From IMG/VR virus record IMGVR_UViG_3300028027_000047, positions 1 to 64,000 of that record: DNA of 64,000 nt; one strand, 5' to 3'. A program made the position numbers and the translations under genes. Every line of letters starts with the position of its first letter. The stretch's first letter is position 1. The notes below the pieces were generated by a model. That model made no database searches. It was not told the origin of the DNA and saw only the letters and a list, made by a program, of their open reading frames with translations. Positions 16,787-24,995 of the stretch are shown here, piece after piece. Origin of the DNA: a virus.

Positions 16787-17439
16787 TGGAATTTAAACAG
16801 CTTGCATTGGGCGTAGTTCAGTATAATGGGATAATTAAAAGCCCACAACTTATTATTGATAAGATTGAAGATTTAGAAATAAAAAGACAGGAAGACCCTT
16901 CTTACAAATCAGAGTTTGTTAAAGAATGGACTGCCTGGGATTATGATCATGGCGGACCAGAGAAAACTGTTTTTTGCTGGCAAAAGTTTTTACCAAAACC
17001 AGAAGATATTAGTTTAGATGACAAGTTTTACAAAGAGCAACACTTCATATCGTCAGAGCTTTTTGGTTCTTTAGAAACAGCTCTAAAACATTACTTTACA
17101 ATTTACCCTTATGCTGAAAAAAATATTAAGGCTAGAGAAAAAACAATGCACGTTTTAAAGTACAAGGAAAGCGGATTCCTCCCAGCTCATTCTGACCACG
17201 GAATTAGCAGTAGGGTTTTATCTGCACTTCTTTATTTAAACGATGATTACGAAGGAGGGACGTTAAGGTTTCCACACCTTGGCCTTGAGCTAAAGCCACA
17301 GGCAGGCACAATATTGTTTTTCCCATCAAACTTTGTGTATGTCCATGAAGTAGATGCAGTTACTTCTGGCACAAGGTATTCCCTGCCAAATTGGTATCAT
17401 AATAGAAAGCACCCCTACTACTCAGATGGCACTGAGTAG
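16786..17439 (+). CDS. Prolyl-4-hydroxylase-like 2OG/Fe(II) dioxygenase (second)
   Basis: This 217-residue protein has the same core as the previous gene: HSDHG (His135, Asp137), SALLYLNDDYEGGTLRFP, GTILFFPSN, VHEV (His187) and GTRYSLPNWY (Arg197). The N-terminal 110 residues differ from its neighbour, so the two are not simple duplicates. It starts at a TAATG overlap. Twenty bases after its stop the collagen-like fibre at 17460 begins, the tightest physical link between a prolyl hydroxylase and a collagen-like substrate in the window. Confidence 0.85.
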   Translation: MEFKQLALGVVQYNGIIKSPQLIIDKIEDLEIKRQEDPSYKSEFVKEWTAWDYDHGGPEKTVFCWQKFLPKPEDISLDDKFYKEQHFISSELFGSLETALKHYFTIYPYAEKNIKAREKTMHVLKYKESGFLPAHSDHGISSRVLSALLYLNDDYEGGTLRFPHLGLELKPQAGTILFFPSNFVYVHEVDAVTSGTRYSLPNWYHNRKHPYYSDGTE

Positions 17440-17444
17440 TTTTA

Positions 17445-17453
17445 TGGTATAAT
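17445..17453 (+). promoter_or_regulatory. Extended -10 element of a probable leaderless transcript
   Basis: TGGTATAAT ends 6 bases before the ATG at 17460, and no Shine-Dalgarno is present. Transcription would start at or next to the A of the ATG. No good -35 is visible at 17 bases upstream. Confidence 0.6.
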
Positions 17454-17459
17454 TAAAAA

Positions 17460-18611
17460 ATGGCTACTACAGGTATAAACGGTTGGCACTTCCCAACATA
17501 CACGGACTCCCCAGACGTACCTAGAGATCTAGGTGTTCTTGGTGCAGATATAGCTGCATTTATTGCAGCAAACCCTGGACCACAAGGATCATCAGGACCA
17601 GCAAATGTTATAACGGTTGCTGCCACAAACACTATTGCTCCAGGACAAAATGCTTCAGTAACTATTAGCGGAACGTCCCCATCTCAATCATTAACATTTA
17701 ATATTCCAAGAGGTGTAGATGGCGTTTTAGGCGGACCAGGACCAGCAAACGTATTAAGTGTTGGAACCGTGGCATCAGGAGCTTCTGGAACACAACCGCA
17801 GGTAACTATAACAGGAACTGCCCCCTCTCAAACAATAAATTTTACAATTCCTCGTGGAGATACTGGATTGACTGGAATTACTGGCGCAACAGGCGCTACT
17901 GGTCCCAAAGGTGATGCGGCAGCAACAATAACAGTCGCTCCAACAGTCACAACATCAGCAGCTGGCACAAATGCGGAAGTAACAAATTCTGGAACATCTA
18001 GCGATGTAATTTTAAACTTTACAATACCTCGTGGAGCAGACGGATTGCCTGGAGCAGATGGAGCTCCTGGAGCTCCTGGAGCAACAGGACCAGCTGGAAC
18101 AAATGCAAACATTGATCCAATCGCTACAAGAATCTCATTAAACTTTTCAGCAACAGATCTTTCACCAGTTGGAGTTAATTCAAACTGGTTTCCACTGTCT
18201 AACAACACATTCACCTTGGGTCTCATGGGACCGCTAAACGCAGGACCCCCAGAGCAGCGTACAACAAGAGGCTGGAAAAATATATATTCGAATAACAGTG
18301 CCACAACAATTTCTGATGCAAGAACAAAAGAAAACATAGCCACATCAGATCTAGGGCTAGATTTTATAAATGATTTGCATCCTGTTAAATATAATAAAAT
18401 TGAAGGAAATAGAACACACTACGGTTTAATTGCACAAGAAGTCAAATCAGTAGTAGATGCTTCTGGGGTTGCCGATTTTGGTGGATGGCTAATATCTGAT
18501 GTTAATGATTTAGAAGGACAGCAAGCGCTAAGATATGAAGAGTTTATATCCCCATTAATTAAAGCGGTGCAAGAGCTTACAGCAAGAGTAAAAATACTAG
18601 AAGAGCAGTAG
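17460..18611 (+). CDS. Collagen-like fibre with C-terminal S74 chaperone domain
   Basis: This 383-residue protein begins with INGWHFPTYTDSPDVPRDLG and contains repeated beta modules ([33 protein letters not shown]). Short collagen triplets follow, including [16 protein letters not shown] and GAPGAPGATGPAG (around residues 137-219). The C-terminal ~100 residues form an intramolecular chaperone of the peptidase S74 type: SDARTKENI with the expected Ser, LGLDFINDLHPVKY, HYGLIAQEV and PLIKAVQELTARVKILE. S74 domains trimerise fibres and then cleave themselves off. The start is probably leaderless. Confidence 0.9.
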   Translation: MATTGINGWHFPTYTDSPDVPRDLGVLGADIAAFIAANPGPQGSSGPANVITVAATNTIAPGQNASVTISGTSPSQSLTFNIPRGVDGVLGGPGPANVLSVGTVASGASGTQPQVTITGTAPSQTINFTIPRGDTGLTGITGATGATGPKGDAAATITVAPTVTTSAAGTNAEVTNSGTSSDVILNFTIPRGADGLPGADGAPGAPGATGPAGTNANIDPIATRISLNFSATDLSPVGVNSNWFPLSNNTFTLGLMGPLNAGPPEQRTTRGWKNIYSNNSATTISDARTKENIATSDLGLDFINDLHPVKYNKIEGNRTHYGLIAQEVKSVVDASGVADFGGWLISDVNDLEGQQALRYEEFISPLIKAVQELTARVKILEEQ

Positions 18612-18618
18612 GTCCTGG

Positions 18619-20424
18619 ATGTCATATAAAAGCGTAGTCTTAAATGACCATCCAACATCGTTTTATCTATTAGATGAAGTTAGATCTGGAAGCGTTGGAT
18701 CATACTCTGGAATAATCTCACAATTTGCAACATACCAGGCTTTAAAAGACAGTGGCCTCACATATTCTGCCCTTAGCGGACTTCCAGTTTATGATTATTC
18801 TGGAAATGTTAATGATGGCTATGCGGTAAACACTTCAAACAAAGAACTAATGCCTTTAATTTCTGGCGGGATAAGAGGAACCCAGGTACTCGCAGATACA
18901 GGAATTCACTATACCCCCAAAGGAATTGCAAACGAATATAATAGCGATGATTCTTTTACAATTGAAGCCTGGTGCCTTTTACCGACAGTTGAAAGTGATA
19001 TAACAATAGTTGCAGACACATCAATTAATGCAGGTCTTTTTTATAAAAATGGAAATATTATTTTTAGAATAGGTTCTATTGAAGCACAACATACCGTGTC
19101 AAATATAGAGTCACTATATATTGCTGGAGTATATCAAAACGATTCAATTTCTCTTTATATAAATGGATACATTGTTGATTCAGTATCAACAGAAGGGTAT
19201 AGATTTTCTAACTCGGATATTGATTTTAAAACAGGCCCAGCAGATGGTAAATTTATAATAGATTGTGTAGGATTTTATAAATTTAATCTTTCAGATAGCC
19301 AAATTAAAAATCATTATGTTGAAGGTATAAAAGAAATTAACTCATCTCAAATAGTTGATACAGATGGAGGATACATGTTTAGCATGAACTCTTTCCCTAT
19401 AAGACCTAAATTTAAATTCTCTTATCCAGGCTCTAAATCTTGGTCTGATGTTGTGGGAAGTGGAATATCTGTATCTGACGATGGGTCGTATATATATTTC
19501 CCAAAGACAGATGTATCAGTAGCAGCAACCCACTCATTTATAGATTATTTTATTGTCCCCGATTATTTAAATATATCAACCAGCCAAATACACTGGTCAA
19601 ATGATGTAAAAGGCATAAAGGTACATGTAAAAATAAGCGGAGAAGAATGGGCGGAATGTAAAAATGGAAGCCCAATGCCATACTTTAATAAGAACAGTAA
19701 TAAAATAGGAACCGTTATATACATTAGGGTTACCATGTCATCAGACGATACAAGTAAGTATCAGCCTATATTAAAAAATTTAGAAATCATGTTCTATAGT
19801 TCAAAAAACTTTTATAGCGATAATTCTGGTTACTATGTATCTTCAAGCTTTGATTATGCTTTGCCTAAAAACAATAGCAGAGTCTTGTCTTATAACAAAA
19901 ATAATGGATTAAGGATGCATGCTGGCCACGGCTTCTCATTAAATAATGTACCTCCAGTAAGATCGGTAGAAATGATATTCACACCAGAATCTGGAGAAAA
20001 TGTTCTAGTCTCAGCATCTTCAAAAATATATGAGTGGTCATCTTTAGGAGCCATATCAAAAACAGCGGTTGCATCAATATATGTAAATGGTATAAATAGG
20101 ACATCCGAAACAAATGTATTTGATTTTCTAGCAATAGGCCTACCTCATCATATTGTAATTACCTTTACCTCCGATGCGACAAATCTTAAATTTAATCAAA
20201 ATCAGTCTGACTCAAAATACGGCATAGGCCATATGTATAACAACCTGGCCATATATGAATCTGCTCTATCAGAGGCCAAAGTATTAAATCATTACCTGCT
20301 CTATACTGGAAATATTGTAAATACAGTAAACGACACAAGCATGACCATCCTTGAAGCAACAACTGGCAATAACCTTACCCCCTTCACATTGACTTCTGTA
20401 GAGCCTTTGTCAATAAGCCTTTAA
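18619..20424 (+). CDS. LamG/concanavalin-like adhesin
   Basis: This 601-residue protein has two lectin-like jelly-roll segments. The first (about residues 105-245) contains DDSFTIEAWCLLP, GLFYKNGNIIFRIG and DSISLYINGYIVDS, typical of the LamG/concanavalin A-like superfamily. The second (about residues 440-585) contains RSVEMIFTPESGENVLVSAS and LPHHIVITFTSD. A beta-rich linker lies between. It is probably a sugar-binding virion protein. It follows the S74 fibre by 7 bases and precedes the head genes. Confidence 0.75.
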   Translation: MSYKSVVLNDHPTSFYLLDEVRSGSVGSYSGIISQFATYQALKDSGLTYSALSGLPVYDYSGNVNDGYAVNTSNKELMPLISGGIRGTQVLADTGIHYTPKGIANEYNSDDSFTIEAWCLLPTVESDITIVADTSINAGLFYKNGNIIFRIGSIEAQHTVSNIESLYIAGVYQNDSISLYINGYIVDSVSTEGYRFSNSDIDFKTGPADGKFIIDCVGFYKFNLSDSQIKNHYVEGIKEINSSQIVDTDGGYMFSMNSFPIRPKFKFSYPGSKSWSDVVGSGISVSDDGSYIYFPKTDVSVAATHSFIDYFIVPDYLNISTSQIHWSNDVKGIKVHVKISGEEWAECKNGSPMPYFNKNSNKIGTVIYIRVTMSSDDTSKYQPILKNLEIMFYSSKNFYSDNSGYYVSSSFDYALPKNNSRVLSYNKNNGLRMHAGHGFSLNNVPPVRSVEMIFTPESGENVLVSASSKIYEWSSLGAISKTAVASIYVNGINRTSETNVFDFLAIGLPHHIVITFTSDATNLKFNQNQSDSKYGIGHMYNNLAIYESALSEAKVLNHYLLYTGNIVNTVNDTSMTILEATTGNNLTPFTLTSVEPLSISL

Positions 20425-20449
20425 ATATTGCATTTCTTTGTCACAAATC

Positions 20450-20478
20450 TGGACTTTGGTCTTATATAATGGTATGAT
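20450..20478 (+). promoter_or_regulatory. Candidate promoter before the head module
   Basis: TGGACT (20450-20455), a 17-base spacer and TATGAT (20473-20478) preceded by TGG lie upstream of the gene at 20487. A second TATAAT is at 20465-20470. The -10 to ATG distance is 8 bases and no Shine-Dalgarno is seen, so the transcript may be leaderless or nearly so. Confidence 0.55.
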
Positions 20479-20486
20479 TGTGGTCT

Positions 20487-20825
20487 ATGGATATCTTAAA
20501 TAAAAATACCAGGATTGTTGAAGAGACAACCCTAGGAATCTATGTGTGGGAAATGCCTGATGGCAGATGGATTGGGGATGACGATGGCAATTTTCTTTCG
20601 ATCACATCAATCAAAGGCAATAGATCCAGAATCGATGCTTTGGCTAGAGAAGTTCGCTCATACGGTATTCATGAGGGCCAGCCTAAATTCCTTTCTGGGA
20701 GAAGAAAGATCAATGACGAAGAGCTTGAAGAGCAAGAACAAAGACTTAGATGGGGACTCCCCCCAGATCCATACGACATAGGAGTTTACAAGGACTCTGT
20801 ATCAAGAGGCGGTAAAGTGCAATGA
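20487..20825 (+). CDS. Small protein upstream of portal
   Basis: The protein is 112 residues from the ATG at 20487; TTG at 20478 is in frame but lies in the -10 region. It has a compact N-terminal segment (LGIYVWEMPDGRWIGDDDGNFL) and a charged C-terminus (DEELEEQEQRLRWGLPPDPYD). Small proteins of this kind are found directly before portal genes in some actinophages; their function is unknown to me. Its stop overlaps the portal start (ATGA), so portal translation is probably coupled to it. Confidence 0.7.
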   Translation: MDILNKNTRIVEETTLGIYVWEMPDGRWIGDDDGNFLSITSIKGNRSRIDALAREVRSYGIHEGQPKFLSGRRKINDEELEEQEQRLRWGLPPDPYDIGVYKDSVSRGGKVQ

Positions 20826-22411
20826 CACGTAATATAGAAGTTTTAGAAGATGATGAGTCATCTAATACAATTGATATTTCAAATACATCTGACTGGTTTC
20901 ATTTTCAAAAAGCAGAAGAATCTGAAGACCCATTTAAAATGGGACTAGAAGAAATTAAAAAGCTTAGAGGTTTAGGAACAAACTTTAAACGCAAAATCAA
21001 CCGTGATTTTTCAAAAGCATTTGTTGGAAAAGATGACGCTGGTACTCAACAAAATCTTTTGCAGCAAGCAATTAGCGGATATGCATTATTTGATCTTGTA
21101 GAACCAACCTATAACCTAGAATACCTTTCAAAAATTTATGAGGTTTCAACATATAACTACGCAGCAATTAATGCCAAGGTTTCAAATATTGTTGGTCTAG
21201 GATATATGTTTACGGAGACATCAAAAGCAAAAGATGCAATGGATGCCATAACCGATCAAAAGCAGGTCGACAGAGCACGTGCAAAAATTGATAGAATTAA
21301 AACACAGCTAGATCGCTGGCTTGATGATTGCAACGAAGAAGAGTCATTTACAGAGACCCTTATAAAGGCCTACACGGACCTTGAGGCGACTGGAAACGGC
21401 TACATAGAGATTGGACGTACAACTGCTGGAGACATAGGCTACATAGGCCACATACCAGCCAAGACAATGCGTGTACGCAGATTCCGTGATGGATTTATTC
21501 AATTGCTTTATGGCAAGGCGGTTTACTTCCGCAATTTTGGAGACCTTGAAACACCAAGCCCAATTGCTGGTCAAGAAGATCGACCAAATGAAATTATACA
21601 TTTAAAGAAATACACTCCAATGAATAACTACTACGGAGTCCCAGATATTATTGCAGCACAACAAGCGCTGGCAGGAAACGAATTTGCTGGAAGATACAAC
21701 TTAGACTACTTTGAAAACAAGGCGGTCCCAAGATATATTATTACAGTAAAGGGAGCAAAGCTTTCACCAGAGTCAGAAAGAAAATTGCTTGAGTTTTTCC
21801 AGGTTGGACTAAAAGGCAAGAATCACAGATCCCTCTATATCCCACTTCCAGCCGATACACCAGACTCAAAGACTGAATTTAAGATGGAGCCAATTGAAGC
21901 AGGAGAGCAAGAGTCTTCATTTAATATCTATCGTAAGTCTAATAGAGATGAAATTCTATTGGCTCACCGTGTTCCAATTAGCAAGATCGGTATCCCAGAG
22001 GGAGTTAACCTAGCAGCTGCCAGAGATGCAGATAAAACATTTAAAGAGCAGGTTTGTAGACCATCACAAGACAGACTTGAAAAGAAATTAAATTATTTAA
22101 TTGCAGAAAAAACAGATGTTGTACAATTAAAATTCAACGAGCTTAGCCTTACTGATGAAGAGACTCAAAGCCGTATTGATGAAATTTATTTAAGAATGCA
22201 GGTAATAACTCCAAACGAAGTTCGTATTAGAAAGAATATGACAACCGTTGACGGCGGGGACGAAATGGTAGATTTAAAGCCGCAGCAGGTGGCTGACCAG
22301 AAAGCAAAATCCACTGGAAATAAAAAGCGAGATCAGCAAAGATCCGCTAATGCCCCAGATAAAAGCGGAGAAGCCAGAAACCCCAAGGGCGATGGTCCAA
22401 AAGTCAAATAA
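20822..22411 (+). CDS. Portal protein
   Basis: This 529-residue protein matches HK97/PBSX-type portals. The typical blocks are NYAAINAKVSNIVGLGY, an IEIGRTTAGDIGYIGHIPAKTMRV wing segment, EIIHLKKYTPMNNYYGVPDI, a stretch of LAGNEFAGRYNLDYFENKAVPRYI (cited in parts), and DEILLAHRVPISKIGI before the clip/stem region. The C-terminus is charged and disordered. The portal forms the dodecameric DNA entry vertex of the capsid. It is the first certain head gene; no terminase lies upstream in this window. Confidence 0.92.
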   Translation: MTRNIEVLEDDESSNTIDISNTSDWFHFQKAEESEDPFKMGLEEIKKLRGLGTNFKRKINRDFSKAFVGKDDAGTQQNLLQQAISGYALFDLVEPTYNLEYLSKIYEVSTYNYAAINAKVSNIVGLGYMFTETSKAKDAMDAITDQKQVDRARAKIDRIKTQLDRWLDDCNEEESFTETLIKAYTDLEATGNGYIEIGRTTAGDIGYIGHIPAKTMRVRRFRDGFIQLLYGKAVYFRNFGDLETPSPIAGQEDRPNEIIHLKKYTPMNNYYGVPDIIAAQQALAGNEFAGRYNLDYFENKAVPRYIITVKGAKLSPESERKLLEFFQVGLKGKNHRSLYIPLPADTPDSKTEFKMEPIEAGEQESSFNIYRKSNRDEILLAHRVPISKIGIPEGVNLAAARDADKTFKEQVCRPSQDRLEKKLNYLIAEKTDVVQLKFNELSLTDEETQSRIDEIYLRMQVITPNEVRIRKNMTTVDGGDEMVDLKPQQVADQKAKSTGNKKRDQQRSANAPDKSGEARNPKGDGPKVK

Positions 22412-22464
22412 GTTTAATCAACTGTTATTTGCGTTATAGTAGATAAACCACTAAAATTAACCAT

Positions 22465-23817
22465 ATGAACATTGAAAAAGGCCATTGGTCTAGTAATGGC
22501 GAAAATCTACATTTGTCGATTCCGTTTACTAAGGTCAATCGAGAAAATAGAACTGTATCTGGTTTTGCAACATTAGACAATGTTGACCAGACAGGCGATG
22601 TAGTCACAGCAGAAGCAAGCGTAAAAGCTTTTGAAAACTTCAGAGGAAATCTTCGTGAGATGCATCAGTCAAATGCAGTTGGTAAAGTTGTTTCATTCAA
22701 GCCAGAAACATACTACGATCAAAAGTCTCAAACTTTTTACAATGGCGTTTATGTAACTTCATACATTTCAAAGGGTGCACAAGATACTTGGGAAAAAGTT
22801 CTTGATGGCACTCTTTCTGGTTTTTCAATCGGCGGAAAGATTAAAGAGTCAGACAACGAAGTTAACAAAGCAACAGGAGAAGCAGTTAGATTTATTAAGG
22901 ACTATGATCTAGTTGAACTTTCAATTGTTGACTCACCAGCAAATGAGCTATGTAATATCTTGTCAATTGAAAAGGTTAATGGACAAATGATTTACAAAGG
23001 CCTTGCTACAAATGTAGTAACAGAAAATATTTTTTATTGCGAAGACAGCGACTCAGTGTTTATGTCTACAGAAAAAACTTTTGATTCACCTATATCTGGA
23101 AAACCAGCCTCGCTAATTGGTTGGGTAGAAAGTTCAGATATTAACAAGTCAAAAGAAATAGATAAGATTCTTGCTTCATTTAAGAAGTCAAGATTACCGT
23201 TGCCTGAAACACAATTAGCAAAACAGGCAAACGTAGAAGGAGGTAATAAAATGTCAGATACAAACATTGATAATGTTGTAGAAGCTCCAGTAGCAGAAGC
23301 AGCAATCGAATCAACTGACGCAGTAGCCGTAGAAGCTCCAGCAGCAGATGAAGCAAATGTCGATCTTTTTGACAAATCATCAGAAGTTGCAGAAGTTGCA
23401 ACTGAAGAAGCCTCTGCCGACAACGTTGAAAAAGCAGCCGATACAGTAGAAGTTATGGTTGATGAACCTGATTTTGCAAAAATGTTAGGCGATCTCAAAG
23501 GCTTTTTCGCAGAGACACTCACAAAAGCTACAGAAGCAAATGCTGCACAAGTTACAGAGATTAAGACATCTGTAGAAGCTTTCAGCAAAAGCGTCGACGA
23601 TAGAATTTCTGAGTTGGCAGAAAAGCACAGCGCACTTAGTGCTGCTGTGACAGAAATAAAGGGCACCATTGATGGTGTTCAAAAGCAGGTTGATGCCGTA
23701 GAAGGCGATACCGCAATTAAGAAGTCCTCTGACCTTGGCGGGTCTGAGGTATTTACCAAATCAAAATCAAAATGGTCTGGAGCTTTCCTCGGTTCCGTAA
23801 ATGAAATCTTTAACTAA
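22465..23817 (+). CDS. Capsid maturation protease fused to scaffold (XkdF-type)
   Basis: Residues 1-170 resemble phage prohead proteases of the XkdF type: SGFATLDNVDQTGDVV, LREMHQSNAVGKV with a candidate catalytic His, LDGTLSGFSIGGKIKE with a candidate Ser, and VELSIVDSPAN. Residues ~260-450 are Ala/Glu-rich and then helical (FFAETLTKATEANAAQVTEI), as expected for a scaffolding region. The fusion of protease and scaffold resembles lambda C/Nu3. A TATAGT box (22435-22440) lies upstream. An in-frame internal start with a strong Shine-Dalgarno is annotated separately. Confidence 0.85.
   Translation: MNIEKGHWSSNGENLHLSIPFTKVNRENRTVSGFATLDNVDQTGDVVTAEASVKAFENFRGNLREMHQSNAVGKVVSFKPETYYDQKSQTFYNGVYVTSYISKGAQDTWEKVLDGTLSGFSIGGKIKESDNEVNKATGEAVRFIKDYDLVELSIVDSPANELCNILSIEKVNGQMIYKGLATNVVTENIFYCEDSDSVFMSTEKTFDSPISGKPASLIGWVESSDINKSKEIDKILASFKKSRLPLPETQLAKQANVEGGNKMSDTNIDNVVEAPVAEAAIESTDAVAVEAPAADEANVDLFDKSSEVAEVATEEASADNVEKAADTVEVMVDEPDFAKMLGDLKGFFAETLTKATEANAAQVTEIKTSVEAFSKSVDDRISELAEKHSALSAAVTEIKGTIDGVQKQVDAVEGDTAIKKSSDLGGSEVFTKSKSKWSGAFLGSVNEIFN
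23251..23817 (+). CDS. Scaffolding protein from internal in-frame start
   Basis: AAGGAGGT (23237-23244) lies 6 bases before an in-frame ATG at 23251 inside the protease gene. This is the strongest ribosome binding site near any start in the window, and it falls just where the protease part ends and the Ala/Glu-rich scaffold part begins (MSDTNIDNVV). The product would be a 188-residue free scaffold sharing its C-terminus with the full protease, exactly the arrangement of lambda Nu3 within C. Expression from it is inferred. Confidence 0.75.
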   Translation: MSDTNIDNVVEAPVAEAAIESTDAVAVEAPAADEANVDLFDKSSEVAEVATEEASADNVEKAADTVEVMVDEPDFAKMLGDLKGFFAETLTKATEANAAQVTEIKTSVEAFSKSVDDRISELAEKHSALSAAVTEIKGTIDGVQKQVDAVEGDTAIKKSSDLGGSEVFTKSKSKWSGAFLGSVNEIFN

Positions 23818-23838
23818 AATAAGGTAGGTGAAATAAAA

Positions 23839-24888
23839 ATGAGTAATGAATTATTAGAAAAGGCCGCAGCAGCTGGTACAACAGTATCAACTGGGTTCGG
23901 TTCTTCAACAGGTGGTTCAGGCGTTCATGTTGCTTCAGAAAATGGCAACGGTGGACTTCTAAACCCAGAACAATCAGCAAGATTCTTGGACTATATGTTC
24001 GATGCTACCGTAATTGGTAAGGTTGCACGTACGGTTCGTATGAAATCCGACACAACAGAAATTGATCGCATGTCAGTAGGAGAAAAGCTTGTAAAGCTTG
24101 CATCCGAAGGAGAAAACACAGCCATAAACCAAGGCGTAACATTCTCAAAGATCTCTCTCACAACAAAGAAGCTCCGCATGGACTGGGAACTTTCAACTGA
24201 GTCTCTAGAAGACAACATCGAAGGTGCAGATCTTGAAGATCATATTGCACGTATGATGGCAACACAAGCTGGAAATGACATCGAAGATCTTATTCTTAAC
24301 GGTGATACATCACTTTCAAGCGATGCGCTGTACAAGTCATTTGACGGTGCAGTTAAGAAGGCAAAGACACATGGTCGCGTAGTAGATGCAGCAGGTGCGG
24401 GAATTTCTCGTGACATCTTCAACAAGGCTCTTAAGGCAATGCCACGTAAGTACAAGCAACGTCGTACAGACCTTCGCTTCCTTTCTGGATCAAACTTGAT
24501 CCAAGATTACTTGTTCTCTAACTCACAGAACATTCAGAACGTTACTCCACAAGATATTGCCTCTGGCATTATCCGTGGCGATGTTCCTGTTCTTGGAGGC
24601 CCAGCAGGATATGTAGCTCCATACGCATTTGGTATTCCAATCGTTGAAGTTCCATTGCTTCCTGAGACACAGACAGGTACATACGCAAGCCCATCAGGTT
24701 CACACGGAGACGTCCACTTGACATTCCCAAATAACGTAGTTATTGGTATCAAGCGTGATGTAACTGTTTACCGCTTCTTCCAGCCACGTAAGGACACAAT
24801 CGAGTACACAATGTATACTCGTGTTGGCGTTCAAATCGAGCAGGCAGACGCTTGGGTCGTTGTAAAGAACGTTAAGGTTGCTTCTTAA
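23839..24888 (+). CDS. Major capsid protein (HK97 fold)
   Basis: This 349-residue protein follows the protease/scaffold gene after a Shine-Dalgarno (AAGGTAGG). Its sequence fits HK97-fold capsids: an N-terminal arm rich in Gly/Ser, LLNPEQSARFLDYMFDATVIGKVART, SLTTKKLRMDWELSTESLED (E-loop to spine helix) and DIEDLILNGD. Later parts include the P-domain-like FLSGSNLIQDYLF and a terminal YRFFQPRKDTIEYTMYTRVGVQI. Codon choice appears more optimised (CGT, GTT) than in the fibre genes, consistent with high expression. A strong terminator follows. Confidence 0.92.
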   Translation: MSNELLEKAAAAGTTVSTGFGSSTGGSGVHVASENGNGGLLNPEQSARFLDYMFDATVIGKVARTVRMKSDTTEIDRMSVGEKLVKLASEGENTAINQGVTFSKISLTTKKLRMDWELSTESLEDNIEGADLEDHIARMMATQAGNDIEDLILNGDTSLSSDALYKSFDGAVKKAKTHGRVVDAAGAGISRDIFNKALKAMPRKYKQRRTDLRFLSGSNLIQDYLFSNSQNIQNVTPQDIASGIIRGDVPVLGGPAGYVAPYAFGIPIVEVPLLPETQTGTYASPSGSHGDVHLTFPNNVVIGIKRDVTVYRFFQPRKDTIEYTMYTRVGVQIEQADAWVVVKNVKVAS

Positions 24889-24910
24889 TTAATTAAGAAT
24901 TAGACTACAG

Positions 24911-24940
24911 AAAGGCCCCCAATTAATTTTGGGGGCTTTT
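24911..24940 (+). terminator. Rho-independent terminator after major capsid gene
   Basis: The stem GCCCCCAA / TTGGGGGC (24915-24922 with 24929-24936) closes on a six-base loop and is followed by TTTT. It ends the capsid transcript 22 bases after the stop codon. Confidence 0.9.
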
Positions 24941-24965
24941 CATTTAAATTTAACAATGCTATAAT
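24937..24965 (+). promoter_or_regulatory. Candidate promoter after the capsid terminator
   Basis: TATAAT (24960-24965) preceded by TGC forms an extended -10. TTTTCA (24937-24942) is a weak -35 at 17 bases and overlaps the T-tract of the terminator. A Shine-Dalgarno AAAAGGAG and the ATG at 24996 follow. Confidence 0.6.
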
Positions 24966-24995
24966 TAAAGGACCTAGAAAAAGGAGAAATAAAAT

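Noticed and set aside
17828-18343. 171-residue open frame on the minus strand
   Set aside because: It is antisense to the collagen/S74 fibre; its Pro/Ala/Val-rich repeats are the reverse complement of Gly-X-Y codons and no promoter or ribosome binding site is seen.
23034-23669. 211-residue open frame on the minus strand
   Set aside because: It is antisense to the protease-scaffold gene; Ser/Ala-rich composition results from the complementary Ala/Glu-rich scaffold codons.
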